Notes: generated by a model not told the origin, from the letters alone. A stretch of 64,000 nucleotides of DNA from Lachnospiraceae bacterium (GCA_028692975.1 JAQUWF010000001.1:62001-126000); one strand, 5' to 3'; numbered from the stretch's first letter, positions 25,140-34,890 are shown. Numbers and translations are program-made.

Positions 25140-27074
25140 TTGAATACGAAACAGGTGGAAGAGCTTACTGGGATATCCAGACAGAATATTCGGTTTTATG
25201 AGAAAATCGGGCTGCTGCATCCGGGGCGGGAGGAAGGGAATGCTTACCGCAATTACCGGGAGGAGGATGTGAAACGTCTGCAGTTTATTAAATTACTCCG
25301 CATGCTGGACATGACGACAGAAGAAATCGCCCAAGTCTTTCAGGGGAATGTGGCGCTGGAGGATGCGGTGCGAAACCAGCAAATGGTTTTGCAGCAGAGA
25401 GAAAAGCAGTTGCAGGGAGCCATTGCGATCTGCGGGCGCATTGTCCGCGAGGAAGGAAAAGCGACAATCTGGACAGAAAAGGAGCAAAATTTCCCGGTTC
25501 AGAAATATTTAAGCCAGGTGGAATACGAGCAAAATAAAGTAGGCGGTTTCGCCCAGTTCAAGGAGGACTACAAGAAGATCATTACAGCGGATCAGCAGCG
25601 TCAGTTTTCCTTTGTGGTGCCCCATCTTGTACATACGGATGAAGAGCTGATCAAAGAACTGGAACGTTACAACCAGGATGAGGGCTGGGAGATCAAAAGG
25701 CAAAAAGGCGGTGAGGTAAATGTTTTTAAAGATGGGAGGTGCTATGTGATTTCTAAAAAGAAAATACGCACAAAACAAGGTGAGGTTCCCTCCACACTGG
25801 TCATGGGAACTATGGTACATCCCGATCAGGCGGCGGATGCTTTGATCCCTGTGAGGCGGAAATCCTTCCTATATAGTATACACATTGTCATGCGCAATAT
25901 CCGCAGGCATAAATGGAAGAGCCTTTTGAGTATTAGTGTCTGCGCTATGACCATGCTGCTGCTGGCGGTGTACTTTGGCATGATGGGCAATCTGCGGGAC
26001 CAGAAGAATCAGCTGCCCCAGGTCATGCCTGTGCGGGCATCCATCTTCAGCCTGAATGGGCAAAGGAGCAAGGGACTGCTGATTAAAAATTCCCTGCTTG
26101 AACAGGTGAGAACCTCTGAATATGTTGCAGATTATACGGAGCAGGCAGAATTATTTGGCAATGTGGACGGAGAGGAGGATACGTATTTCCCCATAAGCGG
26201 TGTGACAAAGGTGGAAGATCTAAAGGAGCGGGTTACCGATTTGCAGACAGAGGGGGAAGTCTTTTCCATAGGGAAAGCCGGAGCAAGTGAGGATTCCTGT
26301 CTTATAGAACAGGCATTTATGGAAGAACACAGTCTGAACATTGGCGATTCCGTTACGGTGCAGACGGATTATTTTGCGAGTTCTTCACAAAATTGGGGGA
26401 GTTTGCTGCAACTTCCTCTATTGAAAGTCACCATGCGTATTGCGGGCAGTTATCGTACCGGCGAATTGGGATCGGATGAGAGCGTGCCTCGGATCTATGT
26501 GAGTGTCCGGCAGATACAAAACTGGTATGCACAGGCGAATCAGGAATATATGGCAAGTTCTTTTTCTCTGGAAGTAAAAGATCCGTCTAAACTCAATGAT
26601 TTTAAGCAGCAGATGCAAGACGCAGGTCTGAGAGAAATCGATGAGGCGGCGGACAATTCCTTTACCGGGGCAGCGCTGAAAGTATATGACGGAAATTATA
26701 TTGAAGCTGCCACACGTCTGGAGCGGAGCATGGATATGCTGCAATCCTTTTATCCGCTGGTCTTTCTGATCACGGTGATGATCGGAGGAATCGTTTCTTA
26801 TCTGCTGCTCTACAGCCGCAGGATGGAGGCTTCTATTATGCGGGCCATGGGAACGAGGAGACATCAGACTATTGTACTTTTTATGCTGGAGCATACGTTG
26901 CTGGCTATTGTGGGCTGTGTAGCCGGAGAATTGCTGGCATTGGCGTTGGGCTTACAGGATTTTGTGTGGTATATGGCAGCAGTATTTTTCCTGTGTTATC
27001 TGGCAGGTGCACTGATTTCTCTGGAAGGAATCAGCAAAACAAATATATCCGTCACATTGACAGGAAGAGAGTGA
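25140..27074 (+). CDS. MerR-type DNA-binding domain fused to an FtsX-like ABC permease
   Basis: Starts at TTG 25140 with AGGAGG seven bases upstream. Residues 1-70 are a canonical MerR winged helix (TKQVEELTGISRQNIRFYEK, ending IGLLHPGREEGNAYRNY..., then VKRLQFIKLLRML), followed by a helix to about 115 and a soluble segment to about 235. From residue ~245 the chain becomes an ABC permease: RNIRRHKWKSLLSISVCAMTM begins the first membrane helix, an extracellular MacB-like domain follows, then three C-terminal helices with SRRMEASIMRAMG and the FtsX core. 644 residues in one uninterrupted frame. I infer a membrane-tethered regulator that senses through its own transporter. Seven bases separate it from the ATPase gene. 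Confidence 0.88.
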   Translation: MNTKQVEELTGISRQNIRFYEKIGLLHPGREEGNAYRNYREEDVKRLQFIKLLRMLDMTTEEIAQVFQGNVALEDAVRNQQMVLQQREKQLQGAIAICGRIVREEGKATIWTEKEQNFPVQKYLSQVEYEQNKVGGFAQFKEDYKKIITADQQRQFSFVVPHLVHTDEELIKELERYNQDEGWEIKRQKGGEVNVFKDGRCYVISKKKIRTKQGEVPSTLVMGTMVHPDQAADALIPVRRKSFLYSIHIVMRNIRRHKWKSLLSISVCAMTMLLLAVYFGMMGNLRDQKNQLPQVMPVRASIFSLNGQRSKGLLIKNSLLEQVRTSEYVADYTEQAELFGNVDGEEDTYFPISGVTKVEDLKERVTDLQTEGEVFSIGKAGASEDSCLIEQAFMEEHSLNIGDSVTVQTDYFASSSQNWGSLLQLPLLKVTMRIAGSYRTGELGSDESVPRIYVSVRQIQNWYAQANQEYMASSFSLEVKDPSKLNDFKQQMQDAGLREIDEAADNSFTGAALKVYDGNYIEAATRLERSMDMLQSFYPLVFLITVMIGGIVSYLLLYSRRMEASIMRAMGTRRHQTIVLFMLEHTLLAIVGCVAGELLALALGLQDFVWYMAAVFFLCYLAGALISLEGISKTNISVTLTGRE

Positions 27075-27081
27075 GGTAGTT

Positions 27082-27771
27082 ATGGATAAAATGGTGGTGG
27101 AACAGGTGAGTTATTCTTATATAAGCAAATATCAGACCATCCTGGCTTTGCGGGAAGTAAACTGTAGTTTTGAATCCGGCAGGTTTTATGCCATAACCGG
27201 TGAGTCCGGGAGCGGAAAGAGTACACTGCTGTCCCTGCTGGCGGGCCTGGATCTTCCCAAAGAAGGAAAGATTTATCTAAACGGTGAAGATCTGTCTAAG
27301 ATGGACCGGGATATTTACCGCAGGGATATAGCGGCGGTGGTGTACCAGGCATTTCATCTATTCCCTTTGCTCAATGCGCTGGAAAATGTCATGTACCCGC
27401 TGGAACTAAAGGGAATGCCAAAAGCCAGGGCAGCGGCGCGGGCGAAGAAATGCATCGGGCAGGTGGGACTGCCGGAGAAAATCCATGGTCAGTTTCCCAA
27501 AATGATGAGCGGCGGGGAACAGCAGCGTGTCGCCATCGCCCGGGCTATGGCAGCAGGCGGCAAACTGCTTTTTGCCGATGAGCCAACAGGGAATCTGGAC
27601 ACAGAAAATGAAGAAAATGTGGTGGCTATACTGGAACGGCTGGCGCACGAAGAAGGCTATATGGTAGTAGTTGTTACCCACAATCCGGGCATCGCAGCGC
27701 GAGCAGACGTAGAGTACCGCATGCGTGACGGACAGATCGTAGAGGAGCAGAAAAGAGGGGGAGGCCAATGA
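27082..27771 (+). CDS. ABC transporter ATPase, MacB/LolD-like
   Basis: 229 residues. Walker A ITGESGSGKSTLL near 38-50, Q-loop YQAFHLFPLLNALENV, signature MSGGEQQRVAIARAMA, Walker B KLLFADEPTGNLD and H-loop VVVVTHNPG are all intact. It belongs to the group that powers FtsX-type permeases (peptide or lipid efflux, bacitracin-type resistance). It lies between and is coupled to two FtsX-like permeases, overlapping the second by four bases, so the complex is probably an asymmetric permease pair with two ATPase copies. Confidence 0.95.
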   Translation: MDKMVVEQVSYSYISKYQTILALREVNCSFESGRFYAITGESGSGKSTLLSLLAGLDLPKEGKIYLNGEDLSKMDRDIYRRDIAAVVYQAFHLFPLLNALENVMYPLELKGMPKARAAARAKKCIGQVGLPEKIHGQFPKMMSGGEQQRVAIARAMAAGGKLLFADEPTGNLDTENEENVVAILERLAHEEGYMVVVVTHNPGIAARADVEYRMRDGQIVEEQKRGGGQ

Positions 27772-29636
27772 TTATAAAAAACAGTCTGAAGCAAATGTTC
27801 CGCACGCCGCTGAAGACGTTCCTGTTTTTCTGTCTGCTGGCAGTGTCCGCCGCATTATTTGTTCTGGGATTAAATATTTCCTGGCTGAATCAGCGGGACG
27901 CAAGTGCCTTCGAGGGACTGTTTAACACTGTGGGGACCGTGGAACAAAAACCCACAGAGACGGAAATCGATGGGGAGTGGGATGCGGAGATAGATCAGTA
28001 TTATTACTATTCTCGTGAGAAATATGGAGCCTTGGTATCTGAAGACGTGCTGGATTTTGAAGGGGTTGATTATATACATGCCCCCATGAACCGTCCATAT
28101 TTTACTGCCTATATGCCGGATATGATCCTGCGCCCGGGAGAGGTGACGGAGCGGGTGAATGACTGGCTGGTCCTGGTGGAGGTGACTCCGCTGAGAACGG
28201 ATGTCATGGACTCCCTGCCATGCACGGTTACCAGAGTACTGGCCGGAGATCCGGATTTGTTAAACCGGAAAATATGGGTCTGTGAGCATTATAATCCAAC
28301 GCCGGAGACAGTAATGGAAACCGGGAAAACCTATATTATGCGCTTGAATCAAGGGACGTATCCGCACGATGACAGAGACGAAACGTACATGGGAGAAAAT
28401 GATGAATGGGAATATACACCCATTTCTCAGTACGCTTCCCAGTATAATCGAAAGGGCGAGCGAATCAACAGTGATACGCCGGATCGTTTGATTGATGAAG
28501 TAACAGAGGGCTTTTATGAATCGGATGAGGCAAAACCATGGCTGGAATTGATGAAAGAGAGCAATATGATGAATAGTCTTTTGCCGGTACAGCCAGTAGA
28601 TGCCACTAAACTCCTCATGGCATTCCATGAAAACAATGCGGCGGTGCAAGATGGAAGAGATATAAGTCAGGAGGAATATGCCCAGGGAAAACGCGTTTGT
28701 CTCGTTCCGGAGGACCTAGCTATGTCCAATAATCTACAGGTGGGAGATAGGTTGACGCTTCCGTTGATTGCCGCAGATTATGGCAGTGCGCCGGGGTTTG
28801 CGTTTAAATATGATGGCGGTGGCGGAGGTTATAACCTTAGGAATGGAAAGGGAGAAGTACTTTCTGTTTTCGATGAAAACGCATATGAAATCGTTGGAAT
28901 CTACAGTATGGCGGAAAAAGATGATTCGGATTTTGGACTTGGATACAATGAAATTATCATCCCATACGCTTCTGTGACCAGCAGCTGGGATAATAATATT
29001 GTCAGTTTTGGTCGAATGAATAAAGGGACCACTTCCTTCCAGATCCCAAATGGCGGGATCGAGCATTACTTGAAACTGTGGGAGAAGCAGGGTATCGACA
29101 ATCTGGAAATCAAATTTTACGACAATGGATATTCCGTTCTGGAAGAAAATATAAACAACAGAAGAGTTATGTCCGTGCTGTTTTTAGCAGGCGGTGTGAT
29201 CATGGCGATCCTTGTGCTGGCGTTGTTCTGTCATTTGTTTATTTCCAGAGCATCCATGCGCACCGCCATAGAACGGTCACTGGGGATGAAGAAAAAGCAA
29301 TGCATTTTGTCACTTCTGTCAGGACTTATGAGCATTGTACTGTTGGGTACTGCGGCCGGAGCTGTTGTGGGCTGTGTCCTGACAGATAAAACCGCGGAAC
29401 AGCTGAAACAGGAGCAAATCTACGATGAAACCTTTACCAGTGGCGGTATTGGCGACGGTAAGGAAGGCGAGGAAGCACTTGCCTCCCAGCAGCAGATCAC
29501 CCCATCCGAGCTGGCTGGCACAGCCGTTGCAGGCGGCATCCTTATCCTGCTTTTGGGCGGCGGCATCGCCATGGTTTACATCCGCCAGAATCTAAAGAAA
29601 GAACCCATCATGATGCTTATGGGAAATGAAGAATAA
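27768..29636 (+). CDS. FtsX-like ABC permease
   Basis: 622 residues. One N-terminal membrane helix (about 15-37) is followed by a large extracellular domain of ~430 residues rich in acidic and aromatic residues, then three C-terminal helices beginning RRVMSVLFLAGGVIMAILVL. The stretch MRTAIERSLGMKKKQCILSLLSG matches the FtsX cytoplasmic loop. The extracellular domain has a Gly-rich GGGGGYNLRNG hairpin. Partner of the MerR-permease and ATPase. The substrate is unknown; peptide antibiotics, lipids or a signal to envelope regulators are options for this family. Confidence 0.88.
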   Translation: MIIKNSLKQMFRTPLKTFLFFCLLAVSAALFVLGLNISWLNQRDASAFEGLFNTVGTVEQKPTETEIDGEWDAEIDQYYYYSREKYGALVSEDVLDFEGVDYIHAPMNRPYFTAYMPDMILRPGEVTERVNDWLVLVEVTPLRTDVMDSLPCTVTRVLAGDPDLLNRKIWVCEHYNPTPETVMETGKTYIMRLNQGTYPHDDRDETYMGENDEWEYTPISQYASQYNRKGERINSDTPDRLIDEVTEGFYESDEAKPWLELMKESNMMNSLLPVQPVDATKLLMAFHENNAAVQDGRDISQEEYAQGKRVCLVPEDLAMSNNLQVGDRLTLPLIAADYGSAPGFAFKYDGGGGGYNLRNGKGEVLSVFDENAYEIVGIYSMAEKDDSDFGLGYNEIIIPYASVTSSWDNNIVSFGRMNKGTTSFQIPNGGIEHYLKLWEKQGIDNLEIKFYDNGYSVLEENINNRRVMSVLFLAGGVIMAILVLALFCHLFISRASMRTAIERSLGMKKKQCILSLLSGLMSIVLLGTAAGAVVGCVLTDKTAEQLKQEQIYDETFTSGGIGDGKEGEEALASQQQITPSELAGTAVAGGILILLLGGGIAMVYIRQNLKKEPIMMLMGNEE

Positions 29637-29642
29637 ACAGTG

Positions 29643-29673
29643 AAGCGGTGACCGAAGCAGGCCACCGCTTTTT
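29643..29673 (+). terminator. Terminator of the ABC operon
   Basis: AAGCGGTG (29643-29650) pairs with CACCGCTT (29663-29670), followed by TTTAA. Confidence 0.75.
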
Positions 29674-29694
29674 AAGGGCATTTTAAATGAAAAC

Positions 29695-29774
29695 ATTGAA
29701 GAAATGCACTGAATGGATATAAAAAATATTGAAGAAATGCAAAAAACAGGGTATACTAATATTGAAGAAATGCA
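29695..29774 (+). promoter_or_regulatory. Promoter with three 33-bp-spaced direct repeats
   Basis: ATTGAAGAAATGCA occurs identically at 29695, 29728 and 29761, exactly 33 bp apart. The middle copy supplies a -35 (TTGAAG, 29729-29734), 17 bp before TATACT (29752-29757), and the third copy covers the likely start site. The pattern looks like a multi-site operator on one DNA face. Confidence 0.65.
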
Positions 29775-29813
29775 AAATGGTACGGCGTGAATGGAGAACA
29801 GGGGGGAGAAGCT

Positions 29814-31151
29814 ATGTATTTTAAAAGAAAAGCATATGATGAATTAATAGATTGGAAAGAAAAATATGCGGATAGATATGCAGTATTGCTTGAGGGTGCA
29901 AGGCGTGTCGGGAAGTCCACCATCGCTGAACAGTTTGCAAAAAACGAATATAAATCATATATTTTACTTGATTTTTCAAAGGCATCCAGTGATGTTCTGG
30001 AATGTTTCAATGATATTCATAATATCGATATGTTCTTTTTGCGATTGCAGGCTGTGACAGGAATTGATTTGTTTTTACATGAGTCTGTTATTATTTTTGA
30101 TGAGGTACAGTTGTTTCCAAAAGCAAGACAGGCGATAAAACATTTGGTGAAGGATGGAAGGTATCATTATATTGAAACAGGATCGCTGATATCAATCAAA
30201 AAGAATGTAAAAGACATATTGATTCCATCTGAGGAAATGAAAATCAAGATATATCCTATGGACTATGAAGAATTTTGTAATGCAACAGGAAAAAGTTATA
30301 CAATGTTAAAAACGCTGTTTGAAATGAATAAAGAAGTGGGACAGCAGGTGAATCGTAAACTGATGCGTGATCTTAGAATATATATGGCTGTAGGTGGAAT
30401 GCCGCAGGCAGTAGAAGCATACACCAATGGCGATAATTTTTCCATGATTGATCAGGTGAAACGCCAGATTATTAATTTGTACGAAGAGGATTTTATGAAA
30501 ATAGATCCATCAGGCAGATTATCGGCAATGTATCATTCTATACCGGCGCAGTTGTCTAAAGACGTAAAGAAATATCGTATATCTACGGCATTAGGCAAAA
30601 GAAAATCAATAAAGGATGATAGTCTGGTGTATGATTTGATTGATTCCAAAACGGTTCTGCCGTCCTATAATTCAACTGATCCGAGAGTAAGCATGTCACT
30701 TACGAAAGATCTTGATAACTACAAACTGTACATTGCAGATACAGGATTATTTATTACGCTGATGTTCGTTGACAGACTAGTTGCTGAGAATGAAATCTAT
30801 GCAAAACTTCTGGCGGATAAACTTCCGGCTAATCTGGGATATTTGTATGAGAATCTTGTGGCGCAGATGGTCGCTGCATCAGGAAGAGAACTTTATTATC
30901 ATACATGGGAAAAGGAAGGAAGTACCCATTATTATGAAATCGATTTTTTGATATCGCATGGAGCGAAGGTATCCGCCATTGAGGTGAAATCTTCGGGTAC
31001 CGGAAAACACGAATCAATACTGGCGTTTCAAAAGCGGTATGCGAAGAATATCAGGGATTGCTTTATTGTTTCACAAAAAGATGTAAATAAAAAAGAAAAT
31101 ATCAGGTGTATTCCGGTTTATATGGTACCTTTTTTGAATTACAAGGAATAA
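29814..31151 (+). CDS. AAA ATPase with C-terminal DUF4143 (nuclease-like) domain
   Basis: 445 residues from the ATG at 29814, with GGGGGGAG just upstream; an ATG at 29787 would add nine residues but lacks a site. The N-terminal P-loop LLEGARRVGKSTIAEQFA (near 24-41) and Walker B VIIFDEVQLFPKAR define the ATPase, and DFSKASSD, YIETGSLISI and YPMDYEEF follow. The C-terminal DUF4143 has YIADTGLFITLMF and the PD-(D/E)XK-like YEIDFLISHGAKVSAIEVKSS (D...E-x-K). The family is multicopy in gut anaerobes and its biology is unclear; defence or selfish functions have been proposed. Lone gene with an unusual iterated promoter. Confidence 0.85.
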   Translation: MYFKRKAYDELIDWKEKYADRYAVLLEGARRVGKSTIAEQFAKNEYKSYILLDFSKASSDVLECFNDIHNIDMFFLRLQAVTGIDLFLHESVIIFDEVQLFPKARQAIKHLVKDGRYHYIETGSLISIKKNVKDILIPSEEMKIKIYPMDYEEFCNATGKSYTMLKTLFEMNKEVGQQVNRKLMRDLRIYMAVGGMPQAVEAYTNGDNFSMIDQVKRQIINLYEEDFMKIDPSGRLSAMYHSIPAQLSKDVKKYRISTALGKRKSIKDDSLVYDLIDSKTVLPSYNSTDPRVSMSLTKDLDNYKLYIADTGLFITLMFVDRLVAENEIYAKLLADKLPANLGYLYENLVAQMVAASGRELYYHTWEKEGSTHYYEIDFLISHGAKVSAIEVKSSGTGKHESILAFQKRYAKNIRDCFIVSQKDVNKKENIRCIPVYMVPFLNYKE

Positions 31152-31154
31152 CCC

Positions 31155-32042
31155 CTATTTCTCATAGGAGCCCCGCTTGTATTCCGTGGGGGTGCAGTTC
31201 ATGTAGCGGCGGAATATTTTACTGTAGTAACAGGAGTCGGAAAAGCCGGTCTGCTGGGCGGCGCTGGTGATGGAAAGGCCCTTTCGAAGGAGGGGCAGGC
31301 TTTCCTGAATACGGTAGAACAGAAGATAATCAAACAGCGTCAGGTGCATATATTTCTTGAAGAAACGGCAGCATTCGTTCTTGCAGATGTTCGCGTGCCC
31401 GGCTATATCCTCCAAAGTAATAGACTCTGCATAATGCGTCTGCATGTAAGTAATGATCTTTTTGAGCCGCTCCAGATGGGCGGTGGTCTGAGTCTGTGCC
31501 TTCGGCTGCTCCATATAGTGGCAGAAGAGCAGCTGCCAGATCTGACAGAGGAGTATATGCACCTCTAATTCATAATCGACTGCGGGAGATTTGGAATGTT
31601 CATAAATCTCCTGTAGTTTTTTTATTATGGTTTTCTGCCAGGGCGTGTCGGCGTAGAGGGGCAGAGAGGTCCATTGGCTATCCGAAGTAATGCGGTCCGT
31701 GTATTTCTCCTGAAGGAGACTCCCATTGTATCCGTAAACCAGCCGGGGGTGAAAGGTGACAGACAGATATTCGCAATTTTCTTCGCCGATCCGGTGGCCG
31801 CTGTGGAGCGCGCTGCTGTTGCAGAACAGCCCATCCCCCTCACGAAGCACGTACTCCTCGGTATTTACCTGATACACCATCTCCCCGGAGCGTATCCAGG
31901 TCAATTCGATCTCCGGATGCCAGTGCCACATAAAAGAGTTCCCCTCAAAGCTGCCGATGGATTCTTCACTGATGTGGACGGGGAAGGCATAATCGCCGTG
32001 AAGCTTCTTTTCTTTTCGGTTTTTTTCGATGCTTAGCTGCAT
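31155..32042 (-). CDS. AraC-family transcriptional regulator with cupin sensor domain
   Basis: 295 residues from the ATG at 32042 (AGGAG at suitable distance; an upstream ATG at 32069 has none). The N-terminal cupin (about 20-110) contains WHWHPEIELTWIRSG and LREGDGLFCNSSALHSG. The C-terminal ~100 residues carry two helix-turn-helix motifs, ITLEDIAGHANICKNECCRF and ITSAAQQTGFSDSCYYSKIF, ending TPTEYKRG. Such regulators bind sugars through the cupin. It diverges from galK across 136 bp and is the natural candidate to control galK-galT (inference). It converges on the DUF4143 gene with a 3-bp gap. Confidence 0.9.
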   Translation of the reverse strand: MQLSIEKNRKEKKLHGDYAFPVHISEESIGSFEGNSFMWHWHPEIELTWIRSGEMVYQVNTEEYVLREGDGLFCNSSALHSGHRIGEENCEYLSVTFHPRLVYGYNGSLLQEKYTDRITSDSQWTSLPLYADTPWQKTIIKKLQEIYEHSKSPAVDYELEVHILLCQIWQLLFCHYMEQPKAQTQTTAHLERLKKIITYMQTHYAESITLEDIAGHANICKNECCRFFKKYMHLTLFDYLLFYRIQESLPLLRKGLSITSAAQQTGFSDSCYYSKIFRRYMNCTPTEYKRGSYEK

Positions 32043-32178
32043 AGGGCATTCTCCTGTCCGCAATCTCAATATAGTTATGGTTCTTGCAATTATTATTATG
32101 GATAATATAAATTAAAGTTATTATAATTATAATATAGAACAAAGAGAGCGGGAACGCAACCAAAAGGAGAGGGAAACC

Positions 32179-33366
32179 ATGATAAAAGAAAAAATGCTGG
32201 AAGAATTCCAGGAATTGTATGGCAGTACAGAAGGTGCGCGGGCTTATTTTGCGCCAGGGCGTGTGAATCTCATCGGGGAACACACGGATTATAATGGGGG
32301 CCATGTTTTTCCCTGTGCGCTTACCATGGGAACTTATGGAATCGCAAAAAAAAGGGCAGATAAGAAACTTCGTTTTTATTCCATGAATTTTGAGAAAAAA
32401 GGTGTTATGGAAAGTTCGCTTGATGATCTGACACCGTCGAAAAACGGAGTGTGGATCGATTATCCAAAGGGCGTTATGTGGGCATTCCAGGGACGTGGCA
32501 TGATGCTTCCCTGCGGGCTGGACATCCTGATTTACGGAAATATCCCAAACGGTTCGGGACTATCCTCTTCTGCTTCACTGGAAGTGCTGACCGGACTGAT
32601 CCTGAAGGATATGTTTGATTTCCAGGTGTCTATGGTGGAGGTGGCGCAGATCGGCCAGTATTCGGAGAATAATTTTAACGGATGCAACTGCGGTATCATG
32701 GACCAGTTCGCCAGCGCCATGGGCAAGGCGGATCATGCCATCTTTCTGGATACCAATACGCTGAATTATGAATATGCGCCGGTGGTACTGAAAGACGAAA
32801 AAATTGTTATCACTAACAGCAAGGTAAAGCACAGTCTGGTGGATTCTGCATACAATGACCGGAGAAATGATAGTGAAGGCGCCCTGCGTGCATTGCAGAA
32901 GGTGACCGATATACAGACGCTGGGTGATCTGACCGAAGCAGAATTTGAGCAATATAAGGATGCGATCACGGATGCGGTGCAGCAGAAGCGTGCCAAACAT
33001 GCAGTCTGTGAAAACCAGAGAACCATAAGAGCGGTGGAAGTGCTGCGGAAGGGGGATATTGAGACCTTCGGGACACTGATGAACCAGTCGCACATTTCCC
33101 TTCGGGATGATTATGAAGTCTCCTGTGTGGAGGTGGATTTCCTGGTGGAAACAGCCTGGGAGCTGCCGGGAGTTTTAGGCTCACGTATTACTGGCGGCGG
33201 CTTTGGCGGATGTACCGTAAGTATTGTGAAAAATGATAAGGTGGAAGTTTTTATCCAGCAGCTGGGTGATGCTTACCGTGAAAGATATGGTCTGGAAGCC
33301 GAATTTTATATGGCTGATGTGGGCGAGGGCGCGCATGTGCTGGCGGACTGGATTTGTGAAAAATAA
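32179..33366 (+). CDS. galK: Galactokinase
   Basis: First enzyme of the Leloir pathway: phosphorylates alpha-D-galactose at O1. 395 residues. The substrate signature PGRVNLIGEHTDYNGGHVFPC (named by its parts GRVNLIGEHTDYNGG) lies near 28-42, the ATP loop is NGSGLSSSASLE near 124-135, the catalytic-base region GIMDQFASAMG contains the aspartate, and RITGGGFGGCTVS is the third GHMP motif. AGGAGAGGG RBS. The 136-bp divergent region to the AraC gene is AT-rich with several TATAAT-like boxes. galT follows 11 bp downstream. Confidence 0.97.
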   Translation: MIKEKMLEEFQELYGSTEGARAYFAPGRVNLIGEHTDYNGGHVFPCALTMGTYGIAKKRADKKLRFYSMNFEKKGVMESSLDDLTPSKNGVWIDYPKGVMWAFQGRGMMLPCGLDILIYGNIPNGSGLSSSASLEVLTGLILKDMFDFQVSMVEVAQIGQYSENNFNGCNCGIMDQFASAMGKADHAIFLDTNTLNYEYAPVVLKDEKIVITNSKVKHSLVDSAYNDRRNDSEGALRALQKVTDIQTLGDLTEAEFEQYKDAITDAVQQKRAKHAVCENQRTIRAVEVLRKGDIETFGTLMNQSHISLRDDYEVSCVEVDFLVETAWELPGVLGSRITGGGFGGCTVSIVKNDKVEVFIQQLGDAYRERYGLEAEFYMADVGEGAHVLADWICEK

Positions 33367-33377
33367 GGGGGAATATC

Positions 33378-34871
33378 ATGTTATCAAAATATATCAGTGA
33401 ACTGGTCCGCTACGGAATCGAAAGCGGCCTGACACCGGAGTGCGAAGGGATTTACACAAGAAATCTTTTGCTGGAGTTGTTTCAGGAACAGGATTACCAG
33501 GAGACAGAGCCGGACGAGAAGCCTATGGAACTGGAATATATTCTGAAAGGGCTTCTGGACGAAGCCTGCGCCAGAGGTATTATTACGGACAGCATCGTGT
33601 ATCGGGATCTGTTTGACACGAAGCTTATGAACTGTCTTATGCCGCGGCCCGGTCAGATACAGGAAAAATTCTGGAAAATCTATGAGGAATCGCCGGAGAA
33701 GGCCACAGATTATTATTATGATCTGAGCCAGAAAAGCGATTATATCCGCTCATACCGTGTGAAAAAGGACCAGAAATGGAAAGCACCGTCCGTGTATGGG
33801 GATATTGACATTACCATCAATCTGTCCAAGCCGGAGAAGGACCCAAAGGCCATCGCGGCGGCACGGAATGTGAAGTCCGGAAGCTATCCAAAATGTCTTC
33901 TGTGCATGGAAAACGAAGGCTATGCAGGTCATGTGAATCACCCGGCGAGGGAAAACCACAGGATCATTCCCATCACCATCAACGGTAGCGGCTGGGGATT
34001 CCAGTATTCACCCTATGTGTATTATAATGAGCACTGCATCGTGCTAAATGGGGAGCATGTGCCCATGAAAATCCAGCGGGAAACCTTCCAGAAACTATTT
34101 GATTTTGTGGATCTGTTTCCACACTATTTCCTGGGTTCCAATGCGGATCTGCCCATCGTGGGCGGTTCGATCCTGAGCCACGATCATTTCCAGGGCGGGC
34201 ATTATACCTTCGCCATGGAGCAGGCACCTATGGAAAGTCAGGTGGTGATCCCGGGTTATGAAGACGTGGAGGCAGGTATCGTGAAATGGCCTATGTCCGT
34301 CCTGCGTATCCGTGGGAAGAGTCGGGATCGTCTGGTAGAACTGGGCACGCATATTCTGGATAAATGGAGAGGCTACACAGACGAGGCGGCCTTTGTTTTT
34401 GCAGAAACTGACGGCGAGCCGCACAACACGATCACACCCATTGCCCGCAAGAAAGATGATGTTTACGAGTTGGATCTTGTCCTGCGCAACAACATTACCA
34501 CGAAGGAACATCCGCTGGGCGTTTATCATCCTCATGCGGAGCATCACAACATCAAGAAGGAAAATATTGGTCTTATCGAGGTCATGGGGCTGGCCGTACT
34601 GCCGTCCAGACTGAAGGAAGAGATGGAGAGTGTCGCAGAATACCTGGTGACAGGAAAAGATATGCGGACCAATGAGAAGACAGAAAAACACGCCGACTGG
34701 GTGGATACCTTCCGCGGAAATTACGAATTTACCACACAGGAAGGAACCATGGCAAGCCTGCGCACCGAGATAGGCAAAACCTTCGTAAGAGTCCTGGAAG
34801 ACGCCGGTGTATTCAAATGCACAGACGAGGGGCGGGAGAATTTCAAGAGATTTATTGCAACAACTGTTTAG
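33378..34871 (+). CDS. galT: UDP-glucose--hexose-1-phosphate uridylyltransferase, Firmicute type (class II)
   Basis: Exchanges UMP between UDP-glucose and galactose 1-phosphate. 497 residues, the long Firmicute form distinct from the ~350-residue HIT-type GalT. It shows the family stretches CLLCMENEGYAGHVNHPARE, GWGFQYSPYVYYNEHCI and GGSILSHDHFQGGHYTFAM (with the H-x-H of the active site), and DLVLRNNITTKEHPLGVYHPH. Second gene of galK-galT; a terminator at 34891 follows. No galE in the window, so UDP-galactose epimerisation must be encoded elsewhere. Confidence 0.96.
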   Translation: MLSKYISELVRYGIESGLTPECEGIYTRNLLLELFQEQDYQETEPDEKPMELEYILKGLLDEACARGIITDSIVYRDLFDTKLMNCLMPRPGQIQEKFWKIYEESPEKATDYYYDLSQKSDYIRSYRVKKDQKWKAPSVYGDIDITINLSKPEKDPKAIAAARNVKSGSYPKCLLCMENEGYAGHVNHPARENHRIIPITINGSGWGFQYSPYVYYNEHCIVLNGEHVPMKIQRETFQKLFDFVDLFPHYFLGSNADLPIVGGSILSHDHFQGGHYTFAMEQAPMESQVVIPGYEDVEAGIVKWPMSVLRIRGKSRDRLVELGTHILDKWRGYTDEAAFVFAETDGEPHNTITPIARKKDDVYELDLVLRNNITTKEHPLGVYHPHAEHHNIKKENIGLIEVMGLAVLPSRLKEEMESVAEYLVTGKDMRTNEKTEKHADWVDTFRGNYEFTTQEGTMASLRTEIGKTFVRVLEDAGVFKCTDEGRENFKRFIATTV

Positions 34872-34890
34872 AGGTCAATTTGAATCAAAT

